Shown here: positions 42,161-50,218 of the stretch, in pieces
Layout of the letters: each line of letters opens with the position of its first letter
Position numbering within the stretch: the first letter of the stretch is position 1
DNA from: Alphaproteobacteria bacterium
GTDB taxonomy: Bacteria; Bacteroidota; Bacteroidia; Bacteroidales; FEN-979
Direction: 5' to 3'
Assembly (NCBI GenBank): GCA_009928665.1
Contig: SACF01000028.1
Span: forward strand, 1-50,218
DNA: 50,218 nucleotides
Position numbers and translations under genes: made by a program
Notes under the pieces: model-generated
What the model was told of the DNA's origin: nothing
The model's database searches: none
Seen by the model: only the letters and a program-made list of their open reading frames with translations

Positions 42161-44070
42161 TGTTTTAAAATAACGGGGAGATGAATCACTACCCTTGTTC
42201 CGCAAGGCTTTCCCGAAGGATCGTAAAGATCTTCAATGGCAATTTTAAGGTCTTTGGCATACAGTTCGTTGATCAGCCCGACGCGCGATTGTGTGATGGC
42301 AGTTCCCAGCGATTGGTGCCTGGCATTTGTTTCAGCAGCAATGCCGGCTGCTGCCTTCCGTCCAATCCCGTCATCCTCCACAACACAGCGGATGTGATCC
42401 TCCTGCTGGGTTAAAAAAATTGCCACATGTCCGTGCCCCGGTTTATTTTTTAATCCGTGAGAGATGGCATTTTCAACAAAAGGCTGGATAAGCATTGCAG
42501 GAACCCTGCAGTCGAGCAGGTCGATTTCATCATCGACCTTTATTTCCCAGGTAAGTTTATCTTTAAAACGGATAGCCTCCAGTTCAAGATACAGCGCTGC
42601 CATATCCAGCTCCTCCTTCAGGGTTATGGTTGTGTGCCGGCTGTTTTCCAGTGTTTTTCGCATCAGCAGCGAAAACTTCCCGAGATATTCATTGACAGTT
42701 ACCGTATCTTTCTGATAAATAGCATATTGTATTGAATTCAGAATATTGAAGATAAAGTGCGGATTCATTTGCTGCCGCAGGTTCATCTGGGTCAGTTCGG
42801 TCATGCTCCGTTTGATCTCAGCCATTTTACGACGGTTATTGAGCCTGATCTGAAGAATGACCAGTACCAGGATGACAATGACCAGGATACTTCCACCTGC
42901 CAGCGCGTAAACCAGCATCCGTTGCTGTTTCAATTTCAGCGACAGCAGTTCGAGTTGCTGTTGCCTCGACTCTTCTTCATAAACGGCCCTGGCTTGTTCG
43001 AGGTATCTTCGCGACTGCTGGGCTTCAAGCGAATCGCTGTACTGCTTGTGAAGAATATAGGAATCGAGCGCTTTCTGAAGGTCGCCCGACTTGCGGAACA
43101 TCTCGTACCGGTCGAAACAGATCCAGGAGATATTATAGTAATCATTGATCCGGGAAGCCTCCTCAATCCCTTTCTGGTAATAGATCGCGGCACTGTCGGG
43201 CTGATCCATATCCCTGAACACCGTGCCGATATTTCCATAGGTATTGGCAATGCTGAAATGCCTGGATAAATTGAGCGCTAACGTCAACCCGCTCCTGAAT
43301 TCGGCAAGCGCTACCGGGTAATCTTTCATCATGTAGGCAACCCAGGCACCTCTGAGACGCGAGGAGAGCATTCCGGCTGAATCCCTGCGCGAAACAAATA
43401 ACCTTTGCGCCTGCAGAAACGATTCACGCGAGGCGGGCAGCGAACCCGCGAGCATATAATAATCACCGGTCATCATCCGGGTTTCTGCTTCCAATCCCTT
43501 GTATCCCGTACGCATTGTCCACGCCAGCGCGTCCTCAAGATAGCTTATTTGCTGGTTTCTCTCCTGTTTAACACCTGCGATGCGTGATAAACCCATCCAT
43601 GAAAGGACCCTCAGGCTGTCGAGTCCTTGTTCCCGGGCCAGCGCAAGGTTGGCCTGGTACATTTTAAAGGCATCATCGTAATCGCCCATTTGGAAAGTCA
43701 AGCCAGCCATCAGGTTCCTGACCTTCGTTTCTTCACCCGGGCTCATCCTGACTTTTTCACGGATCAGGCGATCGAGTAATGAAAATCCGAAACCCGGTTG
43801 AAAAACATCTCTAAAAACCCCGGCAGCCAGCAGGGTTGTCGGAACATCTTCGTTAAATTCCGAGGCGATGATCTGCGCTTTTGCCTTCATAGCCCAGCGC
43901 TGGGCCATTCTTATGTCCTGCGAAGCAAGGAAGGAGTCGGCTTTACGCACCATGTCCATTGCCGATACCGAAGAGCGCTGACCAGGCTCGCCGCGGGTCG
44001 GGGAATAGAAAAACAGGATGTGTATGATCAGCAACAAAAAAATAACAGTATGGATACCGGTTCTTGCCAT
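42157..44070 (-). CDS. TPR-containing LytS-type sensor histidine kinase
   Basis: With the ATG at 44070 the protein has 637 residues and a standard signal peptide (MARTGIHTVIFLLLIIHILF); the frame is open to 44235 and an ATG at 44100 is an alternative. The periplasmic part consists of TPR repeats (for example AIYYQKGIEEASRINDYYNI). A transmembrane segment (about residues 375-398) is followed by the His_kinase domain with His438 in RQQMNPHFIFNILNSIQYA, and an ATPase domain with LIQPFVENAISHGLKNKPGH and DDGIGRKAA. It acts through the overlapping LytTR gene. The second TPR kinase in the window (24508) has a different core. Confidence 0.92.
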   Translation of the reverse strand: MARTGIHTVIFLLLIIHILFFYSPTRGEPGQRSSVSAMDMVRKADSFLASQDIRMAQRWAMKAKAQIIASEFNEDVPTTLLAAGVFRDVFQPGFGFSLLDRLIREKVRMSPGEETKVRNLMAGLTFQMGDYDDAFKMYQANLALAREQGLDSLRVLSWMGLSRIAGVKQERNQQISYLEDALAWTMRTGYKGLEAETRMMTGDYYMLAGSLPASRESFLQAQRLFVSRRDSAGMLSSRLRGAWVAYMMKDYPVALAEFRSGLTLALNLSRHFSIANTYGNIGTVFRDMDQPDSAAIYYQKGIEEASRINDYYNISWICFDRYEMFRKSGDLQKALDSYILHKQYSDSLEAQQSRRYLEQARAVYEEESRQQQLELLSLKLKQQRMLVYALAGGSILVIVILVLVILQIRLNNRRKMAEIKRSMTELTQMNLRQQMNPHFIFNILNSIQYAIYQKDTVTVNEYLGKFSLLMRKTLENSRHTTITLKEELDMAALYLELEAIRFKDKLTWEIKVDDEIDLLDCRVPAMLIQPFVENAISHGLKNKPGHGHVAIFLTQQEDHIRCVVEDDGIGRKAAAGIAAETNARHQSLGTAITQSRVGLINELYAKDLKIAIEDLYDPSGKPCGTRVVIHLPVILKQ

Positions 44071-44294
44071 ATTTTCAATGATAAAGTAAAAGTAATTCAT
44101 TTCTGCCATAACGCCGGCCACCGATTGATAAATGGCATTATCAGCCTTGCAACAGGTCCATTTCCGGCGATACACGGAGACCGGGTCATCCATTGCGTGG
44201 AGAGGTGCATTAAAAAACTCAGCCGGATTTGTCATTCTGCAAACCAGATTTTACCGAATGTAAAACAGTGAGATGATACCGGATAGTCAATCTC

Positions 44295-44302
44295 TACTTT
44301 TG
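44295..44302 (+). promoter_or_regulatory. Bacteroidota -7 promoter element (TACTTTTG)
   Basis: TACTTTTG matches TAnnTTTG and lies 65 bp before the ATG at 44368, in the divergent gap to the histidine kinase gene. No TTTG box at the expected distance was found, as could be the case for an activator-dependent promoter. Confidence 0.4.
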
Positions 44303-44367
44303 TTTTATGATCCTCTTTTGTATCAGGAAAATCGTCCTTAAAAACATTTAATGTAAATCACCATGCC

Positions 44368-46446
44368 ATGAAAACTAACGTTTTCATCATCACACTGATG
44401 TTGATATTTGTATCCTGTCGGTCGACCATGGCGGACGACTTCAGGGTACTGATCCTCTTACCCAATAAATACGGCGCGAATTATTATCTCGACCGTGCCA
44501 ATTTTGAGAATTACGGTTGGAGGATCACGGTTGCCGGCACCAATCAGAACATCTATCCATGTCCGGCTTACGCGTCACAGCTTGGCTGCCAGGTTGTGCA
44601 TCCCGATACCCTCACAAGCCAGATCGGATCAGTAACCTCCTGGGATGCCGTTGCGGTTATGTCGGGCAGCCATTATGCCGGAAATCCCTGTGGTAATTTT
44701 CTTTCAAATCAGCATGTGCTTGAACTGGTGCACAATGCTGCAGATACCGGCCTTGTGGTTGCAGGATTCTGCACAGGTGTCAGGGTACTTGCCGCCGCCG
44801 ATGTGATCAATGGCCTGCAGGTGACCGGGAACCCCGAGTATCAGCAGGAATATGTCGCTGCCGGTGCCATCTGGGCCGGGAAAAACAAACCGCCGCAAAT
44901 TCAGGGGAACATCATCACCTGTTCGGCCGGCGACTTTTTCAATATCCAGAATTGTGCAGCCATATTGCAGGCCTCGGCTACTTTTTCCGATCATCCGGGA
45001 AGGAATAACATCCGGCGACTCATGGCCGACAACACAAAAAGCGCTGTGCTTTGGATTCACGGAGGCGGCTCGCCCGCCCCTGATGGAGCCACCACCGTCG
45101 AATCGATCCCGTCAGGAGGATCAGTGATTGCCGGTTATACCTATTCCGGTACAAACCGGGCTGATTTGCTTCTCATGAAACTCAATGACGGTGGTGAGGT
45201 TGTATCAACCCGACAACTGGAAGAACCAGGATGGCAGTTTGCCACGGATATGGTACCCGACGGTGCAGGAGGTTATATGCTTACCGGCTATGGAGAAGGG
45301 CCATGGGGATCATTTGATGTGATACTTGTCAAAATTAACAGTAACCTCGACACCGTTTGGAAGAGACATTTCGGAGGGACCGGGTTTGATGCGGCGACCA
45401 GCATCTGCAGGTTCTCCGATGGCAGCTATGTCATCTCGGGTTACACGGAATCGTTCGGAGCCGGGCAGGATGATTTTTACCTGATCAGGGTCGACAACAT
45501 GGGCGACACCCTCTGGACAAAAACAATCGGTACCGTCAATTCGGAGATGGGTTTTGAAGTCATCGAGACCACCGATCATCATATCGTGATGACCGGCAAC
45601 AGCGGAACTTTTCCTGCCAGTGGTCCGGGTAACCGCAACGCCCGGTTAATAAAACTAACCATGGATGGCGACATCATATGGCAAAGAAGCTACGATACCC
45701 CCGGACCGGAAAAATCGCAGGAGTGGGGTGCCGGGTTGATTCAAACCAGTGACGGAGTTTTCCTGATTGCCGGGCATCACGACATAACCGGCGATGAGCT
45801 GAAAAACGGATTGTTGTTAAAATGCGATGGCTCAGGGAATGAGCTTTGGAGAAAAAGTATCGGGGAAGGAACCTTCTACGACGGGCTCGAATCGGTAGTT
45901 GAATCAGATGGCAGGTTTCATGCCTGTGGCATGACCTCATCGCCCGGCCTGGGGAATGAGGGTTATTTCGTGACGATACAACCGGATGGAACAGTAACCG
46001 AAACTGAGATTTTTGGGGCTGTCCATCCACAGTTCCTGCATAAAATCAAGAAATCGGACAATGGCGACCTGATCATGGCCGGGCAAACATGGTCGGCCGA
46101 CAGTGCATACAATACATTTGTAATAAAGTATCACGATGGAGCCACATCCAGTGTCAGTCACCCTGAAAAGCGCTCTCTTCCATGCAGTTTCAGTCTTAAA
46201 CCAAATCCATTCAGTGAAACGTTGACCATCAGCGGAGATTTTCCGGGGCAGAGCGCCGGAATCATCTCACTCTTTGATTCCGGTGGTAAGATCATCGGAA
46301 CATCATGGGTTCACTTTTCAAATAACACAGATTATAGCCACCGCACGAACGAGCTTTTTCCGGCACTGGTCTGTCCGGGTGTATACATCCTGGAAATAAG
46401 CGTTAATGGATGCCTGGCAAGGGAAAAGGTTGTTTATTCCTGGTGA
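44368..46446 (+). CDS. Secreted DJ-1/PfpI-like domain fused to beta-propeller and T9SS sorting domain
   Basis: The 692-residue protein has a signal peptide (residues 1-22). Residues about 24-215 are a DJ-1/PfpI fold: FRVLILLPNKYGANYYLDRA, DAVAVMSGSHYAGN, and the nucleophile elbow VVAGFCTGVRVLAAADV with Cys135. From about residue 225 to 600 repeated blades follow (GSVIAGYTYSGTNRADLLLM, GGYMLTGYGEGPWGSFDVIL, GSYVISGYTESFGAGQDDFY), a WD-like or TolB-like propeller. Residues about 607-692 are a T9SS tail (FSLKPNPFSETLTISG, then ISLFDSGGKIIG, then CPGVYILEISVNG). DJ-1/PfpI members are proteases, deglycases or amidotransferases, usually intracellular; a surface-exported form is unusual. Divergent from a LytTR two-component system. 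Confidence 0.85.
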   Translation: MKTNVFIITLMLIFVSCRSTMADDFRVLILLPNKYGANYYLDRANFENYGWRITVAGTNQNIYPCPAYASQLGCQVVHPDTLTSQIGSVTSWDAVAVMSGSHYAGNPCGNFLSNQHVLELVHNAADTGLVVAGFCTGVRVLAAADVINGLQVTGNPEYQQEYVAAGAIWAGKNKPPQIQGNIITCSAGDFFNIQNCAAILQASATFSDHPGRNNIRRLMADNTKSAVLWIHGGGSPAPDGATTVESIPSGGSVIAGYTYSGTNRADLLLMKLNDGGEVVSTRQLEEPGWQFATDMVPDGAGGYMLTGYGEGPWGSFDVILVKINSNLDTVWKRHFGGTGFDAATSICRFSDGSYVISGYTESFGAGQDDFYLIRVDNMGDTLWTKTIGTVNSEMGFEVIETTDHHIVMTGNSGTFPASGPGNRNARLIKLTMDGDIIWQRSYDTPGPEKSQEWGAGLIQTSDGVFLIAGHHDITGDELKNGLLLKCDGSGNELWRKSIGEGTFYDGLESVVESDGRFHACGMTSSPGLGNEGYFVTIQPDGTVTETEIFGAVHPQFLHKIKKSDNGDLIMAGQTWSADSAYNTFVIKYHDGATSSVSHPEKRSLPCSFSLKPNPFSETLTISGDFPGQSAGIISLFDSGGKIIGTSWVHFSNNTDYSHRTNELFPALVCPGVYILEISVNGCLAREKVVYSW

Positions 46447-46465
46447 GTGTGTAACAGAGAGTGAG

Positions 46466-46493
46466 ATGATAATTAAAAATGTGCTAATGTGCT
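46466..46493. repeat. Short tandem repeat GTGCTAAT
   Basis: Two copies of TGTGCTAA (46479-46494) lead directly into the 65-bp repeat. The same word occurs at 16966-17000 in front of a TTTGAG module. Confidence 0.55.
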
Positions 46494-46558
46494 AATTTGA
46501 GGATTTGAGGATTTGAGAATGTGGGGATTTGAGAATGTGAAAATTGATTTACGATTGA
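46494..46558 (+). repeat. 65-bp direct repeat, left copy
   Basis: The unit starts AATTTGAGGATTTGAGGATT, contains GAATGTGGGGATTTGAG and ends GATTTACGATTGA. It matches the copy at 47579-47643 in 64 of 65 positions. The two flank the acyltransferase gene. Confidence 0.85.
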
Positions 46559-46570
46559 CTGATTGACTTT

Positions 46571-47443
46571 CTATTCCGCTCTTGTAAGTTTCCACCGGCG
46601 GTGGGACCAGAGGTAATAGGCGGGTTGGATTTTGATCTCCTGTTCGAGTAAATTCATGAACCGGGAGGTAATTTCTCCGGTTTTTGCTTGTTCCGGATCT
46701 GACGCAACAAGTGTAAATGTAATGGTGTAATAGCCTCTTCTGACCTTTTTCACGGAAGCGAAGAACACGGGGAGCCGGTGAATACGGGCATATTTTTCAG
46801 GACCGTGCAGGGTAGCGGTCTCCTGATTGAGAAAATCAACCCAGAAGGCAAGTCTTGTGCTCGACGGGCTCTGGTCGGCAATCATGAAAAAGACTGCAGG
46901 TTCTCCCCAGTCCTGTATAAACGTTTCGGCAGTGCGGGTGATGGATGCAAGTCGGGTCCGGCCCGTGGCGCGGGTTTTCTGAACATATTCATCAATGTAC
47001 GGATTGGACAGGGGTTTATAGAATCCGATGGGTTTGTGCAAAAGTTGCGTTCCTGAGGCAGCCCCGCCCCACTCCCAGTTCCCATAGTGACCCGCCACAC
47101 AGATCACCGATTTCCCCTGTTTAAAGTATTCGTTCAGAACTTCCGGATTGGTACACCGATACCTGTTAACTAGGTCTTCCTCACGCATAGAAAACGATTT
47201 CAGGCTTTCGACCAGAATATCTGAAAGATGGCGGTAATACCTGCGGGCAATGCTTCTGAGCTCTGCATCCGTTTTATCAGGAAAACTGTTCTTCAGGTTG
47301 GTAAAAACGATTTTTCGCCGGTAACGCAGTACACTCCGGATAAAATGGTGCAGAAGATCTGAGAAAAGATACAGGAACCGTAAAGGAACGAGGGTAAAGA
47401 GACCGATAAAGACCCGGAACAGGAGATAGACGAGCTTATTCAT
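46571..47443 (-). CDS. LpxL/HtrB-family lipid A acyltransferase-like protein
   Basis: The 290-residue membrane-associated acyltransferase has an N-terminal hydrophobic anchor (about residues 3-30) and the catalytic HX4E motif His119-Glu124 in VAGHYGNWEWGG. Other conserved parts are GFYKPLSNPYIDEYV, FFMIADQSPSSTRLAFWVDF (ADQ motif) and YYLWSHRRWK at the C terminus. The family adds the late acyl chain to lipid A; Bacteroidota members act on penta-acyl-type lipid A or ornithine-like lipids. It is monocistronic here, and almost identical 65-bp repeats lie on both sides. TAAATTTG on the minus strand (47479-47486) may be its -7 box. Confidence 0.9.
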   Translation of the reverse strand: MNKLVYLLFRVFIGLFTLVPLRFLYLFSDLLHHFIRSVLRYRRKIVFTNLKNSFPDKTDAELRSIARRYYRHLSDILVESLKSFSMREEDLVNRYRCTNPEVLNEYFKQGKSVICVAGHYGNWEWGGAASGTQLLHKPIGFYKPLSNPYIDEYVQKTRATGRTRLASITRTAETFIQDWGEPAVFFMIADQSPSSTRLAFWVDFLNQETATLHGPEKYARIHRLPVFFASVKKVRRGYYTITFTLVASDPEQAKTGEITSRFMNLLEQEIKIQPAYYLWSHRRWKLTRAE

Positions 47444-47578
47444 GAATGGATGGCGTAGGTTACGCCGGATTGAACCAGCAAATTTAAAGTTTTATCGAAA
47501 CGGAACAGTTTTTTCACAAACAAATATCGTCCACCTGCATTTCAATTCGTTACTTCACATCCATAATCAACCATTGAA

Positions 47579-47643
47579 AATTTGAGGATTTGAGGATTTG
47601 AGAATGTGGGGATTGGAGAATGTGAAAATTGATTTACGATTGA
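47579..47643 (+). repeat. 65-bp direct repeat, right copy
   Basis: It differs from the copy at 46494-46558 by one base (GGATTGGAG for GGATTTGAG) and lies in the same orientation 1085 bp away. A shortened relative is at 15600-15634. Confidence 0.85.
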
Positions 47644-47695
47644 AAATGAGATGTATTTCCAAATAAAGCAGTGATCCTTTGAAGAACATCATTTC

Positions 47696-47703
47696 TATAT
47701 TTG
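47696..47703 (+). promoter_or_regulatory. Bacteroidota -7 promoter element (TATATTTG)
   Basis: TATATTTG lies 54 bp before the ATG of the lipoate ligase gene. A TTTG at 47678-47681 is 14 bp upstream, too near for the usual 19-21 bp spacing. Confidence 0.42.
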
Positions 47704-47757
47704 CAAACTTGATCCGATTGGATTATAAAAAAGTATTTTTGCAGAAAATTGCAGATC

Positions 47758-48741
47758 ATGCTGATTGTAAAAAGACATCATACAGATCCATATTTCAACC
47801 TTGCCACGGAAGAGTATGTTCTGAAGAATTTCGATGAAGACTCGTTTATGCTGTGGCGGAATGCCCCGTCGATCATAGTCGGGAAACACCAGAATACACT
47901 GGCAGAAATCAATGTTGACTATGTCAAGAAACACAATATCCCCGTGGTCAGACGACTGAGCGGGGGTGGCGCTGTGTTTCATGACCTCGGAAACCTCAAT
48001 TTCACCTTTATCCGGAAAGTGGAAGGAGATCAATTCATCGATTTCAGGAAATATACCGCCCCCATCCTCGAGGTCATGCGTAAGTTGGGGATCCCTGCCC
48101 GGTTTGAAGGGAGGAACGATCTGACGATCAAGGGGCTGAAATTCTCCGGGAATGCTGAACACATCTGGAAGGACCGGGTGCTGCACCATGGAACGCTCCT
48201 GTTTTCGGCTCAAATGACCAACCTGAGCGACGCCCTGAATGCCGATCCGTCGAAGTTCACCGACAAAGCGGTAAAATCGGTCAGAAGCCGGGTCACCAAC
48301 ATCAGCGAGCATCTGAAAAAGCCCATGGAGGTCCTGCAGTTTTCAGATCTGATCGAAGACCACATCCTTGAAAAATATCCCGATTCAAAGATCACGGAAC
48401 TTTCTGAAGAAGACCAAAACCGGATCCATGAAATGGTCAGGGAAAAATACAATACCTGGGAATGGAATTTCGGGTATTCACCCAACTACAACTTTCGCAA
48501 GATTATACGGACCGGTAAAGGCGGGACGCTTGAATTCGACCTCGATGTCCACAATGGCACCATGCTGCATATAAAAATTTTCGGGGACTATTTCTGCAAG
48601 TACGACACCGAAGAGATTGAGCTGGCGCTGACCGAGATACCGCATCAGGAACAATCGATCAGGGAGGCGTTATCACGTTTCAACCTGGATGATTATTTCA
48701 CCGGTGTACGCATGGAAGAATTCCTTACAGGACTTTTCTAA
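47758..48741 (+). CDS. lplA: Lipoate-protein ligase A
   Basis: The 327-residue enzyme activates free lipoate with ATP and attaches it to lysines of the E2 and H proteins. ATG at 47758 is chosen; the frame runs 9 bp further to a TTG. Conserved parts are FNLATEEYVLKNF (residues about 14-26), RRLSGGGAVFHDLGNLNFTF (lipoyl-AMP loop) and KGLKFSGNAEH (catalytic lysine region). AQMTNLSDALN and VRSRVTNI follow. The C-terminal accessory domain is complete (about residues 250-327), so one gene does both half-reactions. It is convergent with nhaA, 12 bp between stop codons. Confidence 0.95.
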   Translation: MLIVKRHHTDPYFNLATEEYVLKNFDEDSFMLWRNAPSIIVGKHQNTLAEINVDYVKKHNIPVVRRLSGGGAVFHDLGNLNFTFIRKVEGDQFIDFRKYTAPILEVMRKLGIPARFEGRNDLTIKGLKFSGNAEHIWKDRVLHHGTLLFSAQMTNLSDALNADPSKFTDKAVKSVRSRVTNISEHLKKPMEVLQFSDLIEDHILEKYPDSKITELSEEDQNRIHEMVREKYNTWEWNFGYSPNYNFRKIIRTGKGGTLEFDLDVHNGTMLHIKIFGDYFCKYDTEEIELALTEIPHQEQSIREALSRFNLDDYFTGVRMEEFLTGLF

Positions 48742-48753
48742 GGATGCCCCTGC

Positions 48754-49890
48754 TCAGCATTTTCTGTAGCCATACTTCAAAATCGAGAATCCCGCGATGC
48801 CTGCCACGGCCGATCCGATTAAAATAGCCAGTTTGGCGTTGCTGATCAGATGAGGCTCTGTGAAGGCCAGCAGCGTAATGAAAATCGACATCGTGAATCC
48901 GATGCCGGCGAGGAACCCGGCACCGGTAAGAGAACACCAGTTCAGATCGCGCGGCAACGGACTGATCCCTGAAAAGTGGGCAATTGAAGTAAAAAGAAGG
49001 ATTCCAAGCGGTTTTCCGATCACCAGTCCAGCCAGGATCCCAAATGCATAAGGCTCGGTAAGCGATCCGAAATGATCACGGGTTAATTCGATTCCGGTAT
49101 TCGATAAAGCAAAGAGGGGAAGAACAAAAAATGCAACGGGTTTATGCAAAACGTGCAATAACCTGTTGGAAGGCGAATCGGCGGCACCCTTGCGGAATGG
49201 GATTGCAAAGGCCAGTAAAATGCCTGAAATCGTTGCATGAATTCCCGATTCGTGAATAAAATACCACAAGGCCAATCCACCGGTAAGGTAAACGAACAAG
49301 TTGTCGACCCGAAGCCGGTTCAAAGCCAGCAGAAATCCAAAAATCGCAAGGGCGATCAGCAGATGGATCAGGGAGAGAGAACCGGAGTAGAAGACAGCGA
49401 TGACCAACACCGCCCCGAGGTCATCAATGACGGCCAGTGCGATCAGGAAGACCTTTAAGGTGGATGGCACTTTATTACCGAGAAGCGAGATGATGCCCAC
49501 CGCGAAAGCGATGTCGGTGGCCATGGGTATTCCGGCCCCACGGTGGTAGATTGATCCGAAATTAAAAATCAGGTATATGGCTGACGGGACCAACATTCCG
49601 CCCATGGCAGCGACCACCGGCAGCGAAGCGCTCCGCCAGTCGGAAAGCTCACCTGTGTAAAGCTCACGTTCCAGTTCCAATCCGATCATCAGGAAAAAAA
49701 CTGCCATCAGCCCGTCGTTGATCAACAGGGAGACCGGGATACCGGAGACACTGCTCTCCCAAAGGCCTTTGTAACCAGCGCCAAAAGCAGAATTTGCAAG
49801 TACCAGGGAGACCACAGTGCAACAGATCAGGATGATGCCTCCCGCCTTCTCACTTTCAAAAAAATCGGTAAACTGCCTTGTTAGGTTCAT
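48754..49890 (-). CDS. nhaA: Na+/H+ antiporter NhaA
   Basis: The 378-residue protein has about twelve membrane segments. The ion-binding aspartates are seen as Asp156-Asp157 in ALAVIDDLGAV and Asp126 in MATDIAFAVGI, equivalent to Asp163-Asp164 and Asp133 of E. coli NhaA. NDGLMAVFFLMIGLELEREL is the conserved early helix, and GKPLGILLF contains the conserved lysine near the C-terminal half. It exchanges one Na+ for two H+ across the inner membrane, important at alkaline pH or in salt. The frame starts at the ATG at 49890, 51 bp after the cbpM-like gene stop codon on the same strand. Confidence 0.97.
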   Translation of the reverse strand: MNLTRQFTDFFESEKAGGIILICCTVVSLVLANSAFGAGYKGLWESSVSGIPVSLLINDGLMAVFFLMIGLELERELYTGELSDWRSASLPVVAAMGGMLVPSAIYLIFNFGSIYHRGAGIPMATDIAFAVGIISLLGNKVPSTLKVFLIALAVIDDLGAVLVIAVFYSGSLSLIHLLIALAIFGFLLALNRLRVDNLFVYLTGGLALWYFIHESGIHATISGILLAFAIPFRKGAADSPSNRLLHVLHKPVAFFVLPLFALSNTGIELTRDHFGSLTEPYAFGILAGLVIGKPLGILLFTSIAHFSGISPLPRDLNWCSLTGAGFLAGIGFTMSIFITLLAFTEPHLISNAKLAILIGSAVAGIAGFSILKYGYRKC

Positions 49891-49940
49891 TTGTCATGCG
49901 TTTACGGAACACTGTCGGGGCCAGGTGTTAGGACGTCACC

Positions 49941-50218
49941 TTACAACCATCGCTGCAATTGATTCCGGAGTGTGATAACTTCCTGTTGCAACGATTCAAC
50001 CCGGTTGAGCAGGTGTCCGATGGCCTCGATCCCGGCCACGTTGATGTCGAGTTCATAACGCAGGTGGATCATCCGTTCCAGCTCGCCGATGGTTTGATGC
50101 CTGATACATTTCTGCTCATCCAGTTCTGTCAGGTCAATCAAGCCAAACTCGTACAATTCAAGGATAAAGTCGGGTTCGATGTTGTACTCTTCGCAGATCC
50201 GTGTGACCGGGGTATACA
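49941..50218 (-). CDS. cbpM: Chaperone modulator CbpM-like (MerR-like fold), 5' truncated by window edge
   Basis: The minus-strand frame is open to the window edge; the apparent start at 50156 is an internal TTG. The visible 91 residues read VTRICEEYNIEPDFILELYE, FGLIDLTELDEQK, then IGELERMIHLRYELDINVAG and IEAIGHLLNRVESLQQEVIT. This is the helix-turn-helix and coiled coil of CbpM, which binds and inhibits the DnaJ-like co-chaperone CbpA. A CbpA gene is expected just beyond the window edge. Confidence 0.9.
   Translation of the reverse strand, partial: YTPVTRICEEYNIEPDFILELYEFGLIDLTELDEQKCIRHQTIGELERMIHLRYELDINVAGIEAIGHLLNRVESLQQEVITLRNQLQRWL

Larger units (their letters stand above)
47444..47757. 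other. Divergent gap between acyltransferase and lipoate ligase genes
   Basis: This 314-bp gap holds a minus-strand TAAATTTG (47479-47486), a 65-bp repeat (47579-47643) and a plus-strand TATATTTG (47696-47703). No gene was seen in it. Confidence 0.5.

Noticed and set aside
44071..44235. N-terminal extension of the LytS-type kinase
   Set aside because: It puts 55 polar residues ahead of a clear signal peptide. ATG at 44100 remains possible.

Overview
The window looks like a chromosomal piece of a free-living or gut-type member of the Bacteroidota, probably an uncultured Bacteroidales-like lineage. The evidence is a SusC/SusD pair, several secreted proteins with type IX secretion (T9SS) C-terminal sorting domains, promoters of the Bacteroidota form TTTG-N20-TAnnTTTG, almost no Shine-Dalgarno sequences, and many short intergenic tandem repeats. 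No transposase, integrase, phage gene or CRISPR array was seen.

Layout. 1-3003: end of a GT4 glycosyltransferase, a divergent Lgt-like diacylglyceryl transferase and a T9SS cargo protein. 3268-19141: a polysaccharide utilization locus on the + strand. It holds a GntR/UTRA regulator with a candidate operator, SusC, SusD, a sialate-O-acetylesterase-like SGNH esterase, a GH92-type alpha-mannosidase-like enzyme, a class I phosphomannose-isomerase-like protein, a ROK sugar kinase, a DUF4185/DUF5005-like propeller protein and a CE1-like esterase. A convergent paralogue of the propeller protein with a T9SS tail closes it at 19303-20715. The simplest reading is uptake and breakdown of an acetylated alpha-mannoside: deacetylate, cut mannose, phosphorylate, isomerize to fructose-6-phosphate. 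20936-21106: tRNA-Met with its own promoter and a strong terminator. 21166-27032: APC permease, DUF3108 protein, BadF-type sugar kinase, and a TPR histidine kinase coupled to a NarL-type regulator. 27248-32297: three secreted proteins, the last a 1222-residue mosaic with propeller, PKD, Ig-like repeats and a FISUMP domain. 32443-33206: a compact two-gene nucleotidyltransferase cassette that looks acquired. 33209-36439 (-): miaA, an uncharacterized acidic protein and cca, a tRNA-maturation cluster. 36492-40656: NADP-type isocitrate dehydrogenase-like enzyme, an HD-fold protein and a fused aconitase/isopropylmalate isomerase, with two decayed four-helix-bundle genes in the gaps. 40760-44070 (-): PEBP-like lipoprotein, a remnant of a sorting-domain gene, and a LytTR regulator/LytS-type kinase pair. 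44368-50218: a secreted DJ-1/PfpI-propeller-T9SS protein, an LpxL/HtrB-type acyltransferase between 65-bp direct repeats, lipoate-protein ligase, NhaA and a partial CbpM.

The most unusual material is between genes. At least ten spacers carry 7-14 bp tandem repeats drawn from a small shared vocabulary, often in the same module order. Two of these spacers contain degenerate four-helix-bundle genes bounded by inverted copies of the repeat, which suggests that the repeats are footprints of a family of small mobile or expanding elements. Other candidates for new biology are the secreted DJ-1 fusion, the two-gene nucleotidyltransferase cassette, and the HD protein that has lost its HD-motif histidine but sits between two TCA/leucine-type enzymes.
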